A stretch of 64,000 nucleotides of DNA, taken from NCBI GenBank assembly GCA_902363045.1, contig CABIYX010000003.1:3419-67418 (forward strand), read 5' to 3'. The notes under the pieces were generated by a model. The model made no database searches. It was not told where the DNA came from and worked only from the letters and a program-made list of their open reading frames with translations. Positions within the stretch are counted from its first letter, which is position 1; every line of letters starts with the position of its first letter. Positions 1 through 8,397 of this stretch are shown here, one piece after another. The position numbers and the translations under genes are program-made. The DNA is from Clostridiales bacterium (GTDB lineage Bacteria; Bacillota; Clostridia; Oscillospirales; Oscillospiraceae).

Positions 1-25
1 GCAAACTGCACAATTTTTGAAACAT

Positions 26-39
26 GTGGTCATGACCAC
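26..39. repeat. 14-bp perfect palindrome
   Basis: GTGGTCATGACCAC reads the same on both strands. It lies 86 bp upstream of a predicted promoter, so it could be an operator or a fragment of an element end. No function can be assigned from this window alone. Confidence 0.4.
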
Positions 40-70
40 CCATTCACGATCAGTTCACGCGGCCGTAGCC

Positions 71-100
71 TTATCTTTGTATCTTGCGTCGCAAAATCTG
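71..100 (+). repeat. dispersed element motif, copy A
   Basis: The core TTGCGTCGCAA (84-94) is a palindrome with a one-base centre. It is preceded by TTATCTTTG and followed by AATCTGA. Related sequences occur at 8803-8836, 31211-31240 and 34541-34570, always between genes in the mobile-element half. It may be a recombination, transfer or protein-binding site of these elements (inference). Confidence 0.45.
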
Positions 101-124
101 ATAGGCCCATCGCGCTTCCTGGCC

Positions 125-153
125 TTGTTCCTCTCGGCGGGGCCGTGTATAAT
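125..153 (+). promoter_or_regulatory. predicted sigma-A promoter of the hydrolase pair
   Basis: TTGTTC (125-130), a 17-bp spacer and a perfect TATAAT (148-153). It sits 43 bp before the ATG of the SGNH hydrolase gene. Confidence 0.55.
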
Positions 154-195
154 GGCAGTTGGAAGCAGTGAAAGAAACGAGTAAGGAGCAGTGCC

Positions 196-768
196 ATGCG
201 CATTCTCATGCTGGGCAACAGTTTTACATTCACCAATAACATGCCTCAGATGCTGGCTGAATTGACCGGGGCGGAGGTGGTCCACCACACCCGGGGCGGG
301 GCACGGCTGTCGGAACAGCTGAACCCCAACACCAGGCTGGGCAGTCAGACCCAGGCGGCGCTTCAAAACGAGAAGTGGGACTATGTGGTGCTCCAAGAGA
401 TGAGCCACGGCCCCATCACCGCCCCTAAGAGTTTCTTCTCCAGCGTGGAGGGGCTCTGCCGGCAGATCCGGGCAAACGGAGCGGTCCCCATTTTGTTTGC
501 TACATGGGCCTATCAAAGGGGCGGGGCCAAGCTGACGGACAAGGGCTGGGACTACGACGAGATGACCCAAAAGCTGTCCGAGGCCTACCACAAGGCGGCA
601 CAGGAAAATAACGCCCTGATCGCCGATGTGGGCCGGCGGTTTTATGAATGGTCCGTTCCTCAGGACCTCTATGCCGCCGACGGCGTCCACCCCAGTGAGT
701 TGGGTTCCCATATTGCAGCGGAGACCGTTGCGGCAGTGATCCGGCAGTGGGAGGAGGGTGTGCAATGA
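196..768 (+). CDS. SGNH/GDSL-family hydrolase
   Basis: The 190-residue protein has the block-I motif GNSFT at its N-terminus (residues 7-11, the nucleophile Ser), the strand VVLQEMS near residue 65, and DGVHPS near residue 160, which supplies the catalytic Asp and His of SGNH hydrolases. It has no signal peptide, so a cytoplasmic esterase or deacetylase is likely; the substrate cannot be read from sequence. AAGGAG precedes the ATG with good spacing. The stop codon overlaps the start of the next gene as ATGA (765-768), so the two hydrolases are probably translated together from the promoter at 125-153. Confidence 0.85.
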   Translation: MRILMLGNSFTFTNNMPQMLAELTGAEVVHHTRGGARLSEQLNPNTRLGSQTQAALQNEKWDYVVLQEMSHGPITAPKSFFSSVEGLCRQIRANGAVPILFATWAYQRGGAKLTDKGWDYDEMTQKLSEAYHKAAQENNALIADVGRRFYEWSVPQDLYAADGVHPSELGSHIAAETVAAVIRQWEEGVQ

Positions 769-1487
769 CGGCAGAGGCAAAATCCTGCCGCAAAAAGTGG
801 AAGATAGCCATCAGTATTTTGCTGGCGGTCCTGATTCTGCTGGCGGGCGGCTTTTTCTGGTATGTGTCCGACTACTACCAGGCGGAGGACGTGGCTCTGG
901 AGGTACTGGCAAGCGGAGATCATCTGGAGGTTCGGGATGATCTGACCATCCTCTCCCTGTCCTATCCCACGGACACCGCGATCATCTTCTACCCCGGGGC
1001 CAAGGTGGAGGCCGCCGCCTATCTGCCCCTGTTGAACCAGCTCCGGCAGACCGGCCTCACCTGCATTCTGGTGGAGATGCCCTTCCACCTGGCCATCTTC
1101 GACGTGAATGCGGCAGAGGATGTGATGGCCCAGTTCCCGGATATCCAGCACTGGTACATCGCCGGCCACTCCATGGGCGGGGCCATGGCCTCCCAGTTCG
1201 CTTCGGAGTACCCGGACGAGGTGGACGGCCTGCTTTTGCTGGGAGCCTATCTCTACGGCGACTATCCGCCTGCCGATACCCTCACCGTCTATGGCTCCCT
1301 GAACCAGAGTGTGGAGGACAAGATCGACTACACAGAGAACGTGGTGGAAATTGAGGGCGGCAACCACGCCCAGTTCGGCAACTACGGGCCGCAGAAAGGA
1401 GATCTGCCCGCCACGATCTCGTCGGAGGAACAACAGGCCCAGACGGTGGAGGCTATCTCGGATTTTATTGCCCAACGCCAGAAGTGA
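765..1487 (+). CDS. membrane-anchored alpha/beta hydrolase
   Basis: A single N-terminal membrane segment (about residues 14-35, rich in I, L, A and V) follows a Lys/Arg-rich start, so the enzyme probably faces the outside. The nucleophile elbow is GHSMGG, and the C-terminal His is likely the one in GGNHAQFG; this is typical of dienelactone-hydrolase or BAAT-like alpha/beta hydrolases. A GTG at 747 is in frame, but the ATG at 765 has GGAGGAGGG just upstream and overlaps the previous stop, so I start there. The substrate is unknown. It forms a two-gene operon with the SGNH hydrolase, which suggests related ester substrates (inference). Confidence 0.82.
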   Translation: MTAEAKSCRKKWKIAISILLAVLILLAGGFFWYVSDYYQAEDVALEVLASGDHLEVRDDLTILSLSYPTDTAIIFYPGAKVEAAAYLPLLNQLRQTGLTCILVEMPFHLAIFDVNAAEDVMAQFPDIQHWYIAGHSMGGAMASQFASEYPDEVDGLLLLGAYLYGDYPPADTLTVYGSLNQSVEDKIDYTENVVEIEGGNHAQFGNYGPQKGDLPATISSEEQQAQTVEAISDFIAQRQK

Positions 1488-1579
1488 AAGAGTTTCCTTC
1501 AAAAAAGGTAATTTCATGGCGATATCACCCTGGGCGACAAGTTTGACTCTGATAGTTTATACGCGGAGGAAGATATAAA

Positions 1580-2431
1580 ATGGCGATTTTTTATTTCTCA
1601 GACGTATTAAGAAAAGTAGGGCTGGATCCCTCAAAAGTTAAATTAATTCGTCATGCACTGACAGATCGTGGATTTCGAGAGTGTTATAAAGCAAATGTGG
1701 TATATGAATATACCTGTCATCAGAAATCTGGATTCAGCAAAGGGTACGATTATTGGGTGACCTTTATAAGCGACCAGGGGACTCTCTGTAAGCTGGATTC
1801 CTGCTATAAAGTAGGTGCTGCTGTTCCGGATACGCCCGATATGATCCCGAAGGGTATCCCGGAAATTGAGGCCAGAAAATTCCAGGGCAAGAACGCATAT
1901 TTTCATCTCGAACCCCTCGATTTGCTGAAAGAATATGAGGGCAGACTGATCATCGATTGGGGGAAGTCTGCGCGCATGTGGCATCAGAAGGGAACGACCG
2001 AAAAGCCTGTTGTGGCAATTCAGGCAGATGAAAAGAAAGTCTTTTCCGGCTTTGAAAATCTGATCCTTACATATGATGAACTGAAGGAAATCGTTGAAAA
2101 TCCAACCGTTTATGAGGCGTGGCACACAGCGCTGTCCTCCGTCAACGCCATTTATCTCATCGTTGACCGGGAGACGGGAAAGCAGTATGTGGGATCGGCT
2201 TATGGAAAAGATGGACTGCTGGGGCGGTGGGCCTGCTATGTGGATTCCCTGCACGGCAATAATAAGCTGATGAAGGAACTGATTTGCGCCTACCCCGAAC
2301 GTTACCACGATTTCCAGTTCTCCATTTTGCAGATATTGCCCAAAACTGTGACAGATGATGAGGTCATCCGGACAGAGAGCCTATATAAAAAGAAATTGCT
2401 CACGATTCCTTTTGGAATGAACGACAATTGA
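1580..2431 (+). CDS. GIY-YIG nuclease-family protein
   Basis: 283 residues. The C-terminal third (about 190-275) is a GIY-YIG fold: AIYLIVDR, then KQYVGSAYG (the YVG element), then GRWACY with an Arg in the expected helix, and a conserved Glu in RTESLYKKKL. Residues 1-180 do not match a domain I can name. The gene is clearly AT-richer than the hydrolases before it, which fits recent acquisition. The next gene, 18 bp downstream on the same strand, also ends in a GIY-YIG domain, so the two probably act together. It could be a nicking endonuclease of a mobile or defence module. The family call is firm; the role is unknown. Confidence 0.75.
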   Translation: MAIFYFSDVLRKVGLDPSKVKLIRHALTDRGFRECYKANVVYEYTCHQKSGFSKGYDYWVTFISDQGTLCKLDSCYKVGAAVPDTPDMIPKGIPEIEARKFQGKNAYFHLEPLDLLKEYEGRLIIDWGKSARMWHQKGTTEKPVVAIQADEKKVFSGFENLILTYDELKEIVENPTVYEAWHTALSSVNAIYLIVDRETGKQYVGSAYGKDGLLGRWACYVDSLHGNNKLMKELICAYPERYHDFQFSILQILPKTVTDDEVIRTESLYKKKLLTIPFGMNDN

Positions 2432-2449
2432 ATATCGGGAGATGCGTCT

Positions 2450-3292
2450 ATGACAGAAGATTTGTTTTTGGACTGGGCGATCAAATTGCTGGAGCAAATC
2501 GAGACTTCTGAGGAAAAGAAGCTTTGGTGCCGCCGTTATTCCGTGTATTCCCGTAGTCCTGGGCAGAAAACACTCTCTCGCGATTTACATGATTTTGTAG
2601 ACAGAACCTACCAGGCGGGATTGGTGATCCAGAATTATCACGAGGTGATCCAAAAGTGGGGCCTCGAGGAGCGGAATATCGCGATTGCCCCTCCGGGATG
2701 GCTGGAGATGCAGCCCTATTTGTGTGTATTGGCCTGTATCGCATGGCATTTCCGCAGAGACCATTTTTGCGAGGGTTCCCTGATCAGTCAAAGCATCGCG
2801 GAAGGGGTCCTGTTACGCCTGTTTCGTCGGCTCAAAGCGCTCTGTCCCACAGCGGTTCCCGCCGTCACACTACAAGAACTCTGTTGTAACGATTGTCATT
2901 CTGTCCCTGAGGTGCCAGGAGTCTATTGGGTATTTGCGCCTGAGGGAATGGCAATCCGTTTCTCGGAACAGGAGTACCGCCCTAAGGCTAAAATCTATCC
3001 TGCGAAAAAGCTTCAGGAGAAATATGAGGGATGTGCCGACCAAAGTATCCTGTATATTGGAAAAGCGGAAGGAAAGCGTGGCCTGCGGCAGAGACTGAGG
3101 CAGTATATGGACTACGGACTGGGAAGAGGAAATATCCACGCAGGCGGACGTGCTGTCTGGCAGATCTCGGACTGCGGACTTTTGCTGCTTGCTTACGAAG
3201 CCTGTGAAAACCCAGGAGAACGGGAACGACAATTGCTGCAGGAATACCGAGAGAAAAACGGCTCCTATCCACTGGCAAACTGGCGGGGATGA
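2450..3292 (+). CDS. DUF6508-like plus GIY-YIG two-domain protein
   Basis: 280 residues. The N-terminal part (about 10-130) resembles the DUF6508 family, an all-helical domain with a conserved stretch around residues 82-125 (GWLEMQPYL, then CIAWHFRRDHF). The C-terminal part (about 150-275) carries GIY-YIG hallmarks: PGVYWVF, SILYIGKA, GLRQRLRQY, a His in the GNIHAGGRAVW segment, and a late Glu in ENPGERERQLL. It lies in tandem with the preceding GIY-YIG gene and ends at a strong bidirectional hairpin. The DUF6508 assignment is from memory of the family pattern and is less sure than the GIY-YIG one. Confidence 0.65.
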   Translation: MTEDLFLDWAIKLLEQIETSEEKKLWCRRYSVYSRSPGQKTLSRDLHDFVDRTYQAGLVIQNYHEVIQKWGLEERNIAIAPPGWLEMQPYLCVLACIAWHFRRDHFCEGSLISQSIAEGVLLRLFRRLKALCPTAVPAVTLQELCCNDCHSVPEVPGVYWVFAPEGMAIRFSEQEYRPKAKIYPAKKLQEKYEGCADQSILYIGKAEGKRGLRQRLRQYMDYGLGRGNIHAGGRAVWQISDCGLLLLAYEACENPGERERQLLQEYREKNGSYPLANWRG

Positions 3293-3320
3293 GAGAGGGA
3301 AAGCAAGAAATGACCTTGAG

Positions 3321-3359
3321 AAAAGAGGTTGGCATCACATTGTGATGCCAACCTCTTTT
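3321..3359. terminator. bidirectional terminator
   Basis: Perfect 19-bp inverted repeat with a one-base centre, flanked by AAAA and TTTT. It serves the GIY-YIG pair on the plus strand and the membrane protein gene on the minus strand. Confidence 0.8.
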
Positions 3360-3385
3360 GAACGTTCAGAATGCCGATATGACTT

Positions 3386-3871
3386 TCAAAATCCCGACAG
3401 GTCTACGCCCAGGAGGACGAGGGCGATGCCGGCCAGGATCCAGGGCAGAAAGATGACCGGAAGCAGGAGCAGCCCTTTGTGGTTTTCGTAGTGGTACTCC
3501 TCACAGGAGAACAGCTTGTCAGGATCATCGACATAATAGAGATACAGGTACAGGGGCGGTGTCGATGGATGCTTGAAATAGGCGGTATACTGCCGCTCCT
3601 TGCCGTCGATCGTGTAGTGGTAGGTAGCGTGCCAATCATAGCGGGATACTTCACCGGAGGGGTGCTTGTCCGCCAGAGACGCTTTGATGACGTGGTCCCT
3701 GCTCTTTGCGATGTCCCGTTTCCGTTCCCAACTGACGCCGTGGGACACCTTTTTGTAGAGCGGCACCGCGATGGCATAGCCGCCGATCAGGATGGCGAAT
3801 ACGACCGCCCATTTGAGCCAATTGACAGGATTGTCGGTAAACATCGTGACGAGAGCCTCTTGGATACTCAA
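3386..3871 (-). CDS. small two-TM membrane protein (DUF3592-like), unknown function
   Basis: About 161 residues, with one hydrophobic helix near residues 20-40 and a second near 130-155. Between them is a beta-rich, Tyr-rich region (YDWHATYHYTIDGK, then TAYF) like the DUF3592 fold of small membrane proteins. An ATG at 3884-3886 has no ribosome binding site, but the bases just after it contain GGAGGT followed by a TTG at 3869-3871, which I prefer as the start. A TTGCGG-17-TATGAT promoter lies upstream (3913-3941). The gene stands alone between a terminator and an integrase remnant. Confidence 0.6.
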   Translation of the reverse strand: MSIQEALVTMFTDNPVNWLKWAVVFAILIGGYAIAVPLYKKVSHGVSWERKRDIAKSRDHVIKASLADKHPSGEVSRYDWHATYHYTIDGKERQYTAYFKHPSTPPLYLYLYYVDDPDKLFSCEEYHYENHKGLLLLPVIFLPWILAGIALVLLGVDLSGF

Positions 3872-3912
3872 TTTCAGCACCTCCATGGCAATTGCCGGTA
3901 CTTCTCTTATCC

Positions 3913-3941
3913 ATCATACGATATTTGGAGGTGCTCCGCAA
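3913..3941 (-). promoter_or_regulatory. predicted promoter for the membrane protein gene
   Basis: On the minus strand: TTGCGG (3936-3941), a 17-bp spacer, TATGAT (3913-3918). It is 42 bp from the chosen TTG start. Confidence 0.5.
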
Positions 3942-4005
3942 GGCAGAATGATACTTTTGATGATGAATTGGAGAATTTGATAAAATGGGTAGTTAAGTCG
4001 CCTTT

Positions 4006-4131
4006 TTACGCCGCCCGCCCCAGCATCCCCCGTATCATCTCATACCACTTCGCCGCCGTATGCCTTGTTACCCCGGCGCCTTTGGCGATAGCCCGGTAAC
4101 TGGTCACGCCGGGATGGAACTTCATGTACGT
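4006..4131 (-). pseudogene. stranded 3' end of a tyrosine recombinase gene
   Basis: This segment, including the TAA stop, is a close diverged copy of the last 42 codons of the integrase at 5613-7193. Both end in a helix-turn-helix-like tail with the residues GAGVTRHTAAKWYEM and the terminus GMLGRAA. Similarity stops abruptly after about position 4131. The AAA ATPase gene lies between this remnant and the intact copy. It marks an earlier insertion, deletion or recombination event. Confidence 0.8.
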
Positions 4132-4244
4132 TCCAAATTGCAAACCTCCGCACAAATCACTTGCCACAGCACGCAAGCAGTTGTATGATTTTCGTTGAAA
4201 AGTAGTACGATAAATCCGAAAAGTTTTCAGTGAAGTGTGGTGCT

Positions 4245-5546
4245 ATGGAGATCAAACGGGACCGCTATCTGAACAAGCTCATATCCTTCATGTGGGATGG
4301 ACAGGTGAAGGTCATCACCGGCATCCGCCGCTGCGGAAAGTCCTACCTCCTCCACAATCTGTTCCGCACTTATCTGTTGGAGGAGGGCGTTCCGGCAGAT
4401 CACATTCTCTCCTTTGAGTTGGATCTGACCCGTGATATCCGGTATCGGAATCCGTTGGAGCTTGCAAATCGTGTCCGGGAGATCGTTGAAAATCAGAGAG
4501 AGCAATTCTATCTTTTCGTAGACGAGATCCAGATGTCGGACGAAGTGTCGAATCCCTATAACCCGGACGGGAAGAAGATCACCTTCTACGATGCGCTCAA
4601 CGATTTGAAGTCCCTGTCCAATCTGGACATCTATGTGACCAGAAGCAACTCCCGGATGCTGTCCTCAGACATCCTCACCGAGTTCCGGGGGCGCAGCGAC
4701 GAAATTCGGGTGCATCCGCTCAGCTTTGCGGAGTATTACTCCGCTGTGGGCGGGGACAAGGAGGACGCATTTGAAAATTACGCCTTCTACGGCGGAATGC
4801 CGCTGATCTTGTCCCGCCCCACTGACGCGGCGAAAATGCAGTACCTGAGTTCTCTCTTCTCTGAAGTTTATTTGAAAGACATTGTAGAGCGCAAGAAGGT
4901 CAAACGGGAGGATGTACTCTCGGATATTCTGGACCTGCTCTGCTCCTCAGTGGGGTCGCTGACCAACCCCACCAGGGTGGCGGACACCATCAACTCCAAG
5001 CAGAAGCGGAGCGGCGAGAATACGGTTTCCCTCAACACTGTGAAAGCGTATATGGATCATTTGGCAGACGCATTCCTTTTTACTGAGTGCAGGCGCTGGG
5101 ATGTCAAGGGGAAAAACTATTTCGATTACCCCAACAAATATTACTGTGAGGACATCGGCCTGCGGAATGCCCGCATCGGCTTCCGCCAGCAGGAGATGAC
5201 CCACATCATGGAGAACATCATTTTCAATGAGCTGATGGTGCGGGAGTGCGCAGTGGACATTGGGATCGTGTACAGCAATGAGCGAAATGCCAAAGGAAAA
5301 CTGACCCCGGTGGCCCGGGAGATTGACTTCATTGCCCACTCCGGTGGGAAAAAGACCTACATCCAATCCGCCTATGCGCTTGGGACGGAGGAAAAGTCTG
5401 TCACGGAAAACAAACCGCTCTCCCTGACGGGGGACTCTTTTCCGAAGATCATCGTCCGGCACGACATCCGGAAACGTTGGTACGATGACAACGGCGTTCT
5501 TAATATTGGAGTCTTGGACTTCCTGCTGGACGATACATTGGTCTGA
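4245..5546 (+). CDS. AAA_14/DUF4143-family ATP-binding protein
   Basis: 433 residues. The N-terminal AAA domain has Walker A GIRRCGKS (about residues 21-28) and Walker B FLFVDEIQM (about 85-93). The C-terminal half has the DUF4143 pattern, with FAEYY, a GGMP motif, LYLKDI-like SEVYLKDIVERK and a late YYCEDIGLRNA. The family has uncertain function, often linked with mobile elements and proposed to handle DNA. The sensor region reads VTRSNSRMLSSD, where the family usually has TGSNS, so Arg replaces a Gly there. ATG 4245 is chosen over an in-frame GTG at 4230 because relatives begin MEIKRDxYLNKLI. It is flanked by two copies of an integrase 3' end. Confidence 0.83.
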   Translation: MEIKRDRYLNKLISFMWDGQVKVITGIRRCGKSYLLHNLFRTYLLEEGVPADHILSFELDLTRDIRYRNPLELANRVREIVENQREQFYLFVDEIQMSDEVSNPYNPDGKKITFYDALNDLKSLSNLDIYVTRSNSRMLSSDILTEFRGRSDEIRVHPLSFAEYYSAVGGDKEDAFENYAFYGGMPLILSRPTDAAKMQYLSSLFSEVYLKDIVERKKVKREDVLSDILDLLCSSVGSLTNPTRVADTINSKQKRSGENTVSLNTVKAYMDHLADAFLFTECRRWDVKGKNYFDYPNKYYCEDIGLRNARIGFRQQEMTHIMENIIFNELMVRECAVDIGIVYSNERNAKGKLTPVAREIDFIAHSGGKKTYIQSAYALGTEEKSVTENKPLSLTGDSFPKIIVRHDIRKRWYDDNGVLNIGVLDFLLDDTLV

Positions 5547-5570
5547 ACAGCGGATCGTCTGGATCGCAAA

Positions 5571-5605
5571 AAGCGGCTGGTATCAAAGTGTGATACCAGC
5601 CGCTT
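5571..5605. terminator. bidirectional terminator
   Basis: Perfect 15-bp stem with a 5-nt loop between the convergent ATPase and integrase genes. Its core resembles the hairpin at 3321-3359 (GGTATCA...TGATACC here, GGCATCA...TGATGCC there), hinting that the two junctions share ancestry. Confidence 0.75.
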
Positions 5606-5612
5606 CCACATT

Positions 5613-7193
5613 TTACGCCGCCCGCCCCAACATCCCCCGCATCATCTCATACCATTTGGCCGCCGTGTGCCGGGTCACTCCGGCGCCTCTGGCGATGGCT
5701 CGGAAGCTGGTCACATCGGGGTGGAACCTCATGTACGTCCAGATCTTCTTCTGGGTTTTGGTGAGTTTATCCGGCGGAGTGACGCCCCGTGCTTTGTCCC
5801 GTAGGGCCTGCCGCTCTGTGTTCATCTGCTGGATCAGCACCTTCAGCTTTGCCTCGCATTCCTCCCGGGTGTGGGCGTAGACGCATTTGGAGTGTTTGGT
5901 GCCGTCCGGCCAGGTGGGGGAGTAGCGGCCTTCGAACAGGTGGTCATTGATCTGAGTGATGCACCCGGTGCCAGGCTTTCGGGTCTTTCTCAGCACCGGC
6001 TGGAAGTCTTCGACCGGACCCTGATCTTCCTGAGCGGATTCCTCCCGCACCTCGTTGCCCAGCCCCCGGTCGATCTTGGCAGCCGCCTCGCTCTGCATAT
6101 CCCCAGTGACGTGGGTGTAGATGTCCAGGGTGGTGGCCGCAGACACGTGGCCCAGCATGGCGGAGAGGGTCTTCACATCCATGCCGTTTTCCAGGGACAG
6201 GGTGGCGAATGTGTGGCGTAAATCATGAAATCTAATTCTCTTACACCCGGCCCGCTCCAGAATGATCCGGAGACGCCGTCGCACCGCTCCCGGCGTCATG
6301 GGCACGTCCTCTTTGACCGGGGAGGGGAACATCCATCGGGAGTCCACCGTCTCCCGATACGCCCGCAGCACCTCCACCACGCCGGGTGGCAGGACCAGCC
6401 TGCGGATGGAGGCGCGTGTCTTGGGGACGCTCACCTGGAGCCGCCCCTTCACCTCGTAGACCTGCTTGTTCACGGTCAGGGCCCCGGTCCTGAAGTCCAG
6501 GTCGTCCCACTGGAGGGCCAGCAGTTCGCCCCGGCGCAGGCCGGTGCATAAGTCCAGAAGGAACAACTCAAAGTATCCCTCCGCCTGGGCCTGGATGAGG
6601 AACCGCTGGAGCTCCTCCCGGCCCAGTACCTGCATTTCTCGCCCCCGCTTGGGCGGCAGCTTGCAGCCCACCGCCGGGTTGGTGCGGATGAGCCCCTCCT
6701 GCACCGCCTTCTCCAGTGCGGACCGGCAGGCGGCGTGGAGACCGCGCACCATGGAGTCGGACAGGCCCTTGCCGAACTGCTCCGTGCGGATGAGCCGCCC
6801 GGCCGTTTTCATCCGGGCATAGAACTGCTGGAGGTCCTTCTGGGCCAGCTGGTTCAAGGGGATCTTCCCCAGCTCCGGGATGATATGCTGATAGATCTTC
6901 GCCTCATAGTTGGCCTGGGTGGTGGGACGGATCTGGGGCTTCACATAGTTCTGGTACCAGAAGTCCAGCCACTCCCCGAAGGGCATCTCCGGCCGGACCT
7001 TCTCCGTCTTGGAGCCGGTCATCGTCTCCCGGAGCTGTTTCAGTTTTTCCTGACACTCCCGTTTCGTTTTGGCCAGGACGTTTTTTGTCCTGGGCAGGCC
7101 CTTCTCGTCGTAGCCGATGACCACCCGGCCCTCCCAGCGGCCGTCGTTCCGCTGGCGGACGGAGCCCTCGCCCTTTTTACGTCGCTTACCCAT
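5613..7193 (-). CDS. tyrosine recombinase/integrase with extended C-terminus
   Basis: 526 residues against about 380-400 for the usual family. The order is: Arm-binding AP2-like domain (KKGEGSVRQRNDGRWEGRV), SAM-like core-binding domain, and the catalytic domain with CTGLRRGEL (catalytic Arg), HDLRHTFATL (His-x-x-Arg), LGH and the nucleophile Tyr in LDIYTHVT. About 150 further residues follow, containing a second Arm-like segment (LFEGRYSPTWPDG) and a terminal HTH-like tail. ATG 7193 is preferred over GTG 7202 because GGAGGGAGGT is correctly spaced from it. It overlaps the preceding recombinase gene by 8 bp, so the two are co-translated. It probably controls integration or excision of the element at 5.6-13.2 kb. 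Confidence 0.9.
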   Translation of the reverse strand: MGKRRKKGEGSVRQRNDGRWEGRVVIGYDEKGLPRTKNVLAKTKRECQEKLKQLRETMTGSKTEKVRPEMPFGEWLDFWYQNYVKPQIRPTTQANYEAKIYQHIIPELGKIPLNQLAQKDLQQFYARMKTAGRLIRTEQFGKGLSDSMVRGLHAACRSALEKAVQEGLIRTNPAVGCKLPPKRGREMQVLGREELQRFLIQAQAEGYFELFLLDLCTGLRRGELLALQWDDLDFRTGALTVNKQVYEVKGRLQVSVPKTRASIRRLVLPPGVVEVLRAYRETVDSRWMFPSPVKEDVPMTPGAVRRRLRIILERAGCKRIRFHDLRHTFATLSLENGMDVKTLSAMLGHVSAATTLDIYTHVTGDMQSEAAAKIDRGLGNEVREESAQEDQGPVEDFQPVLRKTRKPGTGCITQINDHLFEGRYSPTWPDGTKHSKCVYAHTREECEAKLKVLIQQMNTERQALRDKARGVTPPDKLTKTQKKIWTYMRFHPDVTSFRAIARGAGVTRHTAAKWYEMMRGMLGRAA

Positions 7194-8394
7194 GGCGGGC
7201 ACCTCCCTCCGGCCTGTCTCTTTGCCACGGTTTCAGGTCTTCCCCCAGGAGATCTTCCAGAAAGCCGCCCACGATGTGGCTGGCCTCCTGCTGCATGTCC
7301 GGCGTCACGTGGGTGTAGGTGTCCAGGGTGAAGCTGGCGTTGGTGTGGCCCAGGATACCGGACAGGGTCTTGGCGTCCACGCCGCTGGTGAGGGCGTGGG
7401 TGGCAAAAGTGTGCCTTAAATCGTGGAATCGGATCGTAGGCAGCCCCGCCTCTCTTAAGATCCGCTTCATCCAGTAGTAGGCGGCGCTGGGGCGTACCGG
7501 CTTCTCCGGAGCCAGAGGTTCCGGGAAGATCCACTGGCTGACGGCGTGCTGTTTCCGCTCCCGCAGCCGCTGGACGGTACTGGGCGGCAGGCGGATGGTC
7601 CGCCGGCCCTGGCTGGTCTTCGTTTCGCCGATCTCCAGCTCTCCGGCCTTGGGGACGTTCACCGACCGGAGGATCTTCAGCGTCCCGGCCTTCTCGTCGA
7701 AGTCCTGCCACATGAGGCCGCAGATCTCGCCCCGGCGGAGACCGGTGGTCAGCTCCGTGTAGAAGAAGTCCCGCCAGATCTCGTTGCGCTCCACTGCAGC
7801 CAGAAATGTCTCCATCTGCTCCTTCGTGAGGATCTGCTTGGGACGATGGTTGGCCTTGGGCACCACGGCCCCGTCGGTGGGGTTCCGGGCGATCACATGG
7901 GCCGCCTCCGCGTCCTTCAGGCACCGGTGGAGCATGGCGTGGATGCGGAGCACCATGGTGTCCGACAGCTCATGCCCGTGTTCCGGGTGCTCACGGACGC
8001 GGCCCTCGTGTTTCAGCTTTCGGTACAGCTTCTGGATGTCCATGCGGGTCACCCGGGAGACGATCTTATTCCCCAGGTAGGGCTTGATGTAGCACCGGAT
8101 GAACTGCTCATAACTCCGCAGGGTGTTGGGCCGCAGGGTGGCGGCGCCGTAGTCCTCCATCCACCGGTCCAGCCACTCGCCCAGAGTCATGCGGCTGTCC
8201 TCGGTGAGCTCCACGTCCTGAAAGGCCTCCAGATCCCGGTGGAGCTTGTCCAGCAGTTCCTTCTGGGTTTTCGCCAGGACATACCGGAAGATGGGCTCGC
8301 CGTTTTGCTTGTGGCCCACCACGATGCGGCCCTCCCAGCGGCCGTCCTCCCGCTTTCGGACCATGCCGTCGCCGGACGGCCTGCGTTTTGCCAT
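7186..8394 (-). CDS. tyrosine recombinase/integrase
   Basis: 402 residues, normal length. It has an Arm domain (GDGMVRKREDGRWEGRI), the catalytic Arg in TTGLRRGEI, the HDLRHTFATH box, LGHTNASFTLDTYTHVT with the Tyr nucleophile, and a short acidic tail. AAGGAGGAATAG precedes the ATG and overlaps the original stop of the DUF6809 gene. It lies immediately upstream of a second, longer recombinase with an 8-bp overlap. Paired recombinases are known in some elements where both proteins act at the ends; whether both are needed here is not visible. Confidence 0.92.
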   Translation of the reverse strand: MAKRRPSGDGMVRKREDGRWEGRIVVGHKQNGEPIFRYVLAKTQKELLDKLHRDLEAFQDVELTEDSRMTLGEWLDRWMEDYGAATLRPNTLRSYEQFIRCYIKPYLGNKIVSRVTRMDIQKLYRKLKHEGRVREHPEHGHELSDTMVLRIHAMLHRCLKDAEAAHVIARNPTDGAVVPKANHRPKQILTKEQMETFLAAVERNEIWRDFFYTELTTGLRRGEICGLMWQDFDEKAGTLKILRSVNVPKAGELEIGETKTSQGRRTIRLPPSTVQRLRERKQHAVSQWIFPEPLAPEKPVRPSAAYYWMKRILREAGLPTIRFHDLRHTFATHALTSGVDAKTLSGILGHTNASFTLDTYTHVTPDMQQEASHIVGGFLEDLLGEDLKPWQRDRPEGGARHG

Positions 8395-8397
8395 AGG

